DNA of 64,000 nt, taken from positions 310,001 to 374,000 of the forward strand of contig NC_059478.1 of the NCBI RefSeq assembly GCF_018139145.2, given 5' to 3'. The position numbers and the translations under genes were made by a program. This document shows positions 61,264 through 64,000 of the stretch, in pieces (positions within the stretch are counted from its first letter, which is position 1; the number at the start of each line of letters is the position of its first letter). The notes under the pieces are model-generated. The model saw nothing but the letters and a program-made list of their open reading frames with translations. It made no database searches and had not been told where the DNA came from. Source of the stretch: Gymnogyps californianus. Lineage: Eukaryota > Chordata > Aves > Accipitriformes > Cathartidae.

Positions 61264-64000
61264 ATCAAATACCCTCGAGGCACACATCGGACTTCCCCAT
61301 CCTTCTGTCTCACCCGCCAAGTGCACCCAGGTCCTTGAGCAAAAGCAATCCCATGAATGGGTTTGCCTTTGCCTGAGGCAGGAGTAACCCAGACTGTCTT
61401 CCCTAGCATATTTATGTGCATTACAAGGACTTTATCCCCTTCTACAGTACGTAAAAGTTCTGATTGGGCAGGGCCAGCTCAATTGACAGATCCTCTAGTG
61501 TTGGCTAACTGGGTGGCCTTTGCTAAATGTGTATCCCAATGTTTGAAGGTCTTGCCACCCATTGCTCTCAATGTAGTCTTTAATAATCCATTGTATCACT
61601 CGATTTTCCCAGAAGCTGGTGCATGATAGGGGATGTGATATACCCACTCAATGCCGTGCTCTTTGGCCCAGGTCCTATGAGATTGTTCCGGAAATGAGTC
61701 CCGTTGTCTGACTCAATTCTTTCTGGGGTTCCATGTCACCATAAGATTTGCTTTTCAAATAGGATAATTTGAACACAGGATGGTGTTCCGGGCGGTGACG
61801 TGGGGCACGGGATATGTTTCCAGCCATCTGGTGGTTGCTTCCACCATTGTAAGCACATAGCACTTGCCTTGGCGGGTTTGTGGGAGTGTGACGTAGTCAA
61901 TCTGCCAGGCCTCCCCATATTTATATTTCAGCCATCGTCCCCCATACCAAAGAGGCTTTAACCGCTTGGCTTGCTTAATTGCAGCGCATGTTTCACATTC
62001 ATGGATAACCTGTGCGATAGTGTCCATGGTCAAATCCACCCCTCGATCATGAGTCCATCTATACGTTGCATCTCTTCCCTGATGGCCTGAGGTGTCCTGG
62101 GCCCACCAAGCCATAAATAATTCACCCTTATGTTGCCAATCCAGATCCACCTGAGCCACTTCAATCCTAGCAGCCTTGTCTACCTGTTGATTGTTTTGCT
62201 GTTCTTCAGTGGCCCGGCTCTTAGGTACGTGAGCATCTACATGACGTACTTTCACAACCAGCTTCTCTAACCGGGCAGCAACATCTTGCCACAATGGGGC
62301 AGCCCAGATGGGTTTACCTCTGCGTTGCCAATTACTCCGCTTCCATTGCTGCAACCACCCCCACATGGCATTTGCCACCATCCATGAGTCAGTGTAGAGA
62401 TAGAGCACTGGACGTTTTCCTTGATCAGCAATGTCTAAAACCAGCTGGATAGCTTTCACCTCCGTAAATTGGCTCGATTCACCTTCTCCTTCTGCAGTTT
62501 CTGCAACTTGTCGCATAGGACTCCATACAGCCGCCTTCCACCTCTGACGCTTTCCTACAATGCGACAGGACCCATCAGTGAACAGGGCATATTGCCTCTC
62601 ATTTTCTGGCAGTTTATTATACAGTGAGGCCTCTTCGGCATGAGTTACCTCCTGCTCTGGTGATATTCCAAAATCTTTGCCTTCTGGCCAGTCTGTGATC
62701 ACTTCCAGAATTCCTGGGTGACTAAGGTTTCCTGTTTGACTTCGTTGCGTGATCAGGGCAACCCACTTACTCCACATAGCATCAGTTGCATGATGTGTAG
62801 AAGGGACCTTCCCTTTGAACATCCAGCCCAGCACCGGCAGTCGGAGTGCCAACAGGAGCTGTGTTTCAGTACCAACCACTTCCGAGGAAGCTCGAACTCC
62901 TTCATATGCTGCTAATATCTCCTTTTCCATTGGAGTATAGTGGGCCTCAGATCCTTGATATCCACAACTCCAAAACCCTAGGGGTTGACCTCGGGTCTCC
63001 CCAGGTGCTTTCTGCCAAAGACTCCAGGTAGGGTCATTCTCCCCGGCTGCGGTGTAGAACACATTTTTAACATCTGGTCCTGCCTGGACTGGCCCAAGGG
63101 CTACTGCATGAACTATCTCCCATTTAATCTGTTCAAAGGCTTGTTGTTGCTCAGGTCCCCATTTAAAATTGTTCTTCTTCCAGGTCACTTGATAGAGAGG
63201 GCTTACAATCATACTATAATTTGGAATAAACATTCTCCAAAACCCCACAAGGCCTAAGAAAGCTTGCGTTTCCTGTTTACTAGTCGGTGGGGACATAGCT
63301 GCTATTTTATTGATCACATACATTGGGATCTGATGATGTCCATCTTGCCATTTTGTTCATAAAAACTGAATCTCCTGTGCAAGTCCCTTCACCTTACTTT
63401 GTTTTATGGCAAAACCAGCTTTCAGAAGGATTTGGATTATTTTCTCCCCTTTCTCAAAAACTTCTTCTGCTCTGTTGCCCCATACAATGATGTCATCAAT
63501 GTACTGCAGGTGTTCTGGAGCTTCACCCTTTTCCAGTACATTCTGGATTAGTCCATGGCAAATGGTAGGGCTGTGTTTCCACCCCTGGGGCAGTCAGTTC
63601 CAGATGTACTGGACGTCCCTCCAAGTGAAAGCAAACTGTGGCCGGCACTCTGCTGCCAAAGGGATAGAGAAAAATGCATTAGCGATATCAATTATGGCAT
63701 ATCATTTGGCTGCCTTTGACTCCAGTTCGTATTGAAGTTCTAGCATGTCTGGCACGGCCACACTCAGTGGTGGTGTGACTTCATTCAGGCCATGATAGTC
63801 TATTGTTTGTCTGTACTCTCCATTCGATTTTTGCACTGGCCATATGGGGCTGTTCAAGGGTGAGCAAGTTTTGCTGATCACTCCTTGGCTCTGCAGTCGA
63901 CAGATGAACTTAAGGATGGGAATCAGGGAGTTTTGGTTGGTGCGATATTGCTGCCCGTGCACCATTGTGGTAGCGATTGGCACCTGTTGTTCTTCAACCC
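61264..64000 (-). pseudogene. pol: ERVL-like pol gene, decayed, runs off right edge
   Basis: Minus-strand endogenous retrovirus pol remnant. In order from the right edge: reverse transcriptase, RNase H, integrase. The RT palm shows a DIANAFF-type motif A (about 63685) and an intact YIDD catalytic box at 63492-63503. From the window edge to 61755 one frame is kept, interrupted by three in-frame TGA codons at 63702-63704, 63594-63596 and 63357-63359. At 61755-61757 the frame ends in TGA. The integrase core continues in a shifted frame, where the second catalytic Asp (DNG motif, codon at 61706-61708) lies, so there is a frameshift between. Further breaks follow to about 61264. No LTR was found beside its downstream (left) end. 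The copy cannot make a full Pol protein. ERVL class is inferred from overall resemblance. Confidence 0.9.
61755..63323 (-). CDS. 522-codon open stretch of ERV pol (RT end, RNase H, integrase)
   Basis: The longest open frame in the window, lying within the decayed pol. Residues 1-50 are the end of the RT palm/thumb with the FLGLVGFWR segment. Residues 80-145 are the connection. RNase H spans about 245-390 with all four acidic positions present: Asp250 (TDGS), Glu288 (TEVKA), Asp312 (TDSWM) and Asp382 (VDKAA). Integrase starts near 405 with a zinc-binding HHCC set at His413, His425, Cys443 and Cys446. The first core Asp476 (IDYVTLP) is kept. The frame ends before the second core Asp. The first Met is internal to the ancestral protein, not a real start; upstream the same frame continues past a TGA. 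It is probably not translated as a host protein. Confidence 0.85.
   Translation of the reverse strand: MYVINKIAAMSPPTSKQETQAFLGLVGFWRMFIPNYSMIVSPLYQVTWKKNNFKWGPEQQQAFEQIKWEIVHAVALGPVQAGPDVKNVFYTAAGENDPTWSLWQKAPGETRGQPLGFWSCGYQGSEAHYTPMEKEILAAYEGVRASSEVVGTETQLLLALRLPVLGWMFKGKVPSTHHATDAMWSKWVALITQRSQTGNLSHPGILEVITDWPEGKDFGISPEQEVTHAEEASLYNKLPENERQYALFTDGSCRIVGKRQRWKAAVWSPMRQVAETAEGEGESSQFTEVKAIQLVLDIADQGKRPVLYLYTDSWMVANAMWGWLQQWKRSNWQRRGKPIWAAPLWQDVAARLEKLVVKVRHVDAHVPKSRATEEQQNNQQVDKAARIEVAQVDLDWQHKGELFMAWWAQDTSGHQGRDATYRWTHDRGVDLTMDTIAQVIHECETCAAIKQAKRLKPLWYGGRWLKYKYGEAWQIDYVTLPQTRQGKCYVLTMVEATTRWLETYPVPHVTARNTILCSNYPI

Noticed and set aside
61357..61626. 89-codon plus-strand frame
   Set aside because: It is the antisense shadow of the integrase region of the pol remnant.
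1..64000. CRISPR arrays, bacterial operons, rho-independent terminators
   Set aside because: Repeat content and base composition are vertebrate. No regularly spaced identical repeats with unique spacers exist.

Overview
The window looks like gene-poor, AT-rich nuclear DNA from a bird. Two things point there: CR1-type LINE fragments, one of which keeps the octamer-repeat (ATTCTATG) 3' end typical of avian CR1, and several avian endogenous retrovirus (ERV) LTRs. One LTR family (element ends TGTCCTGG...ACCACGACA) occurs four times. I know this family from many neoavian birds, so a neoavian host is my best inference; the species cannot be read from the sequence. I found no convincing host protein-coding gene, no multi-exon structure and no structural RNA gene. 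Nearly all ORFs are short chance ORFs.

Layout. 1-8.4 kb is mostly unique AT-rich sequence with one compact inverted/direct repeat (1361-1419) and a doubtful ERV-like remnant (about 4.5-5.0 kb). 8.4-10.9 kb is an LTR cluster: an unrecognised 75-codon reading frame, an LTR-like block ending at 9179, a second LTR-like block near 9.7-10.2 kb, and a clear solo LTR (10302-10912) with a perfect 5-bp target-site duplication. 10.9-27.9 kb is unique, apart from a possible fossil reverse-transcriptase segment near 24.7 kb. A second LTR of the same family sits at 27874-28476 on the minus strand. A 5'-truncated CR1 lies at about 34.08-36.23 kb (plus). Another ERV-type repeat with 42-53 bp internal units lies at 37.78-38.39 kb.

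From 47 to 49.1 kb there are two local tandem duplications (47-bp and about 150-bp units). LTR copies three and four are at 51010-51589 and 53855-54449 (both minus). Between them is a minus-strand CR1 tail abutting a short plus-strand CR1 piece. A 21-base C run follows the fourth LTR. A GC-rich block with diverged internal duplication occupies about 58.5-59.7 kb. The right edge (about 61.26-64.0 kb, minus) carries a decayed ERVL-like pol gene: reverse transcriptase, RNase H and integrase. It includes a 522-codon uninterrupted stretch and runs off the window edge.

The four related LTRs with 5-bp (perfect or near-perfect) target duplications and the ERVL-like pol may belong to the same broad class III group, but no LTR is attached to the pol inside the window, so the link is inference. 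I did not find a previously undescribed biological system here; the notable signals are retroelement structure and local duplications.
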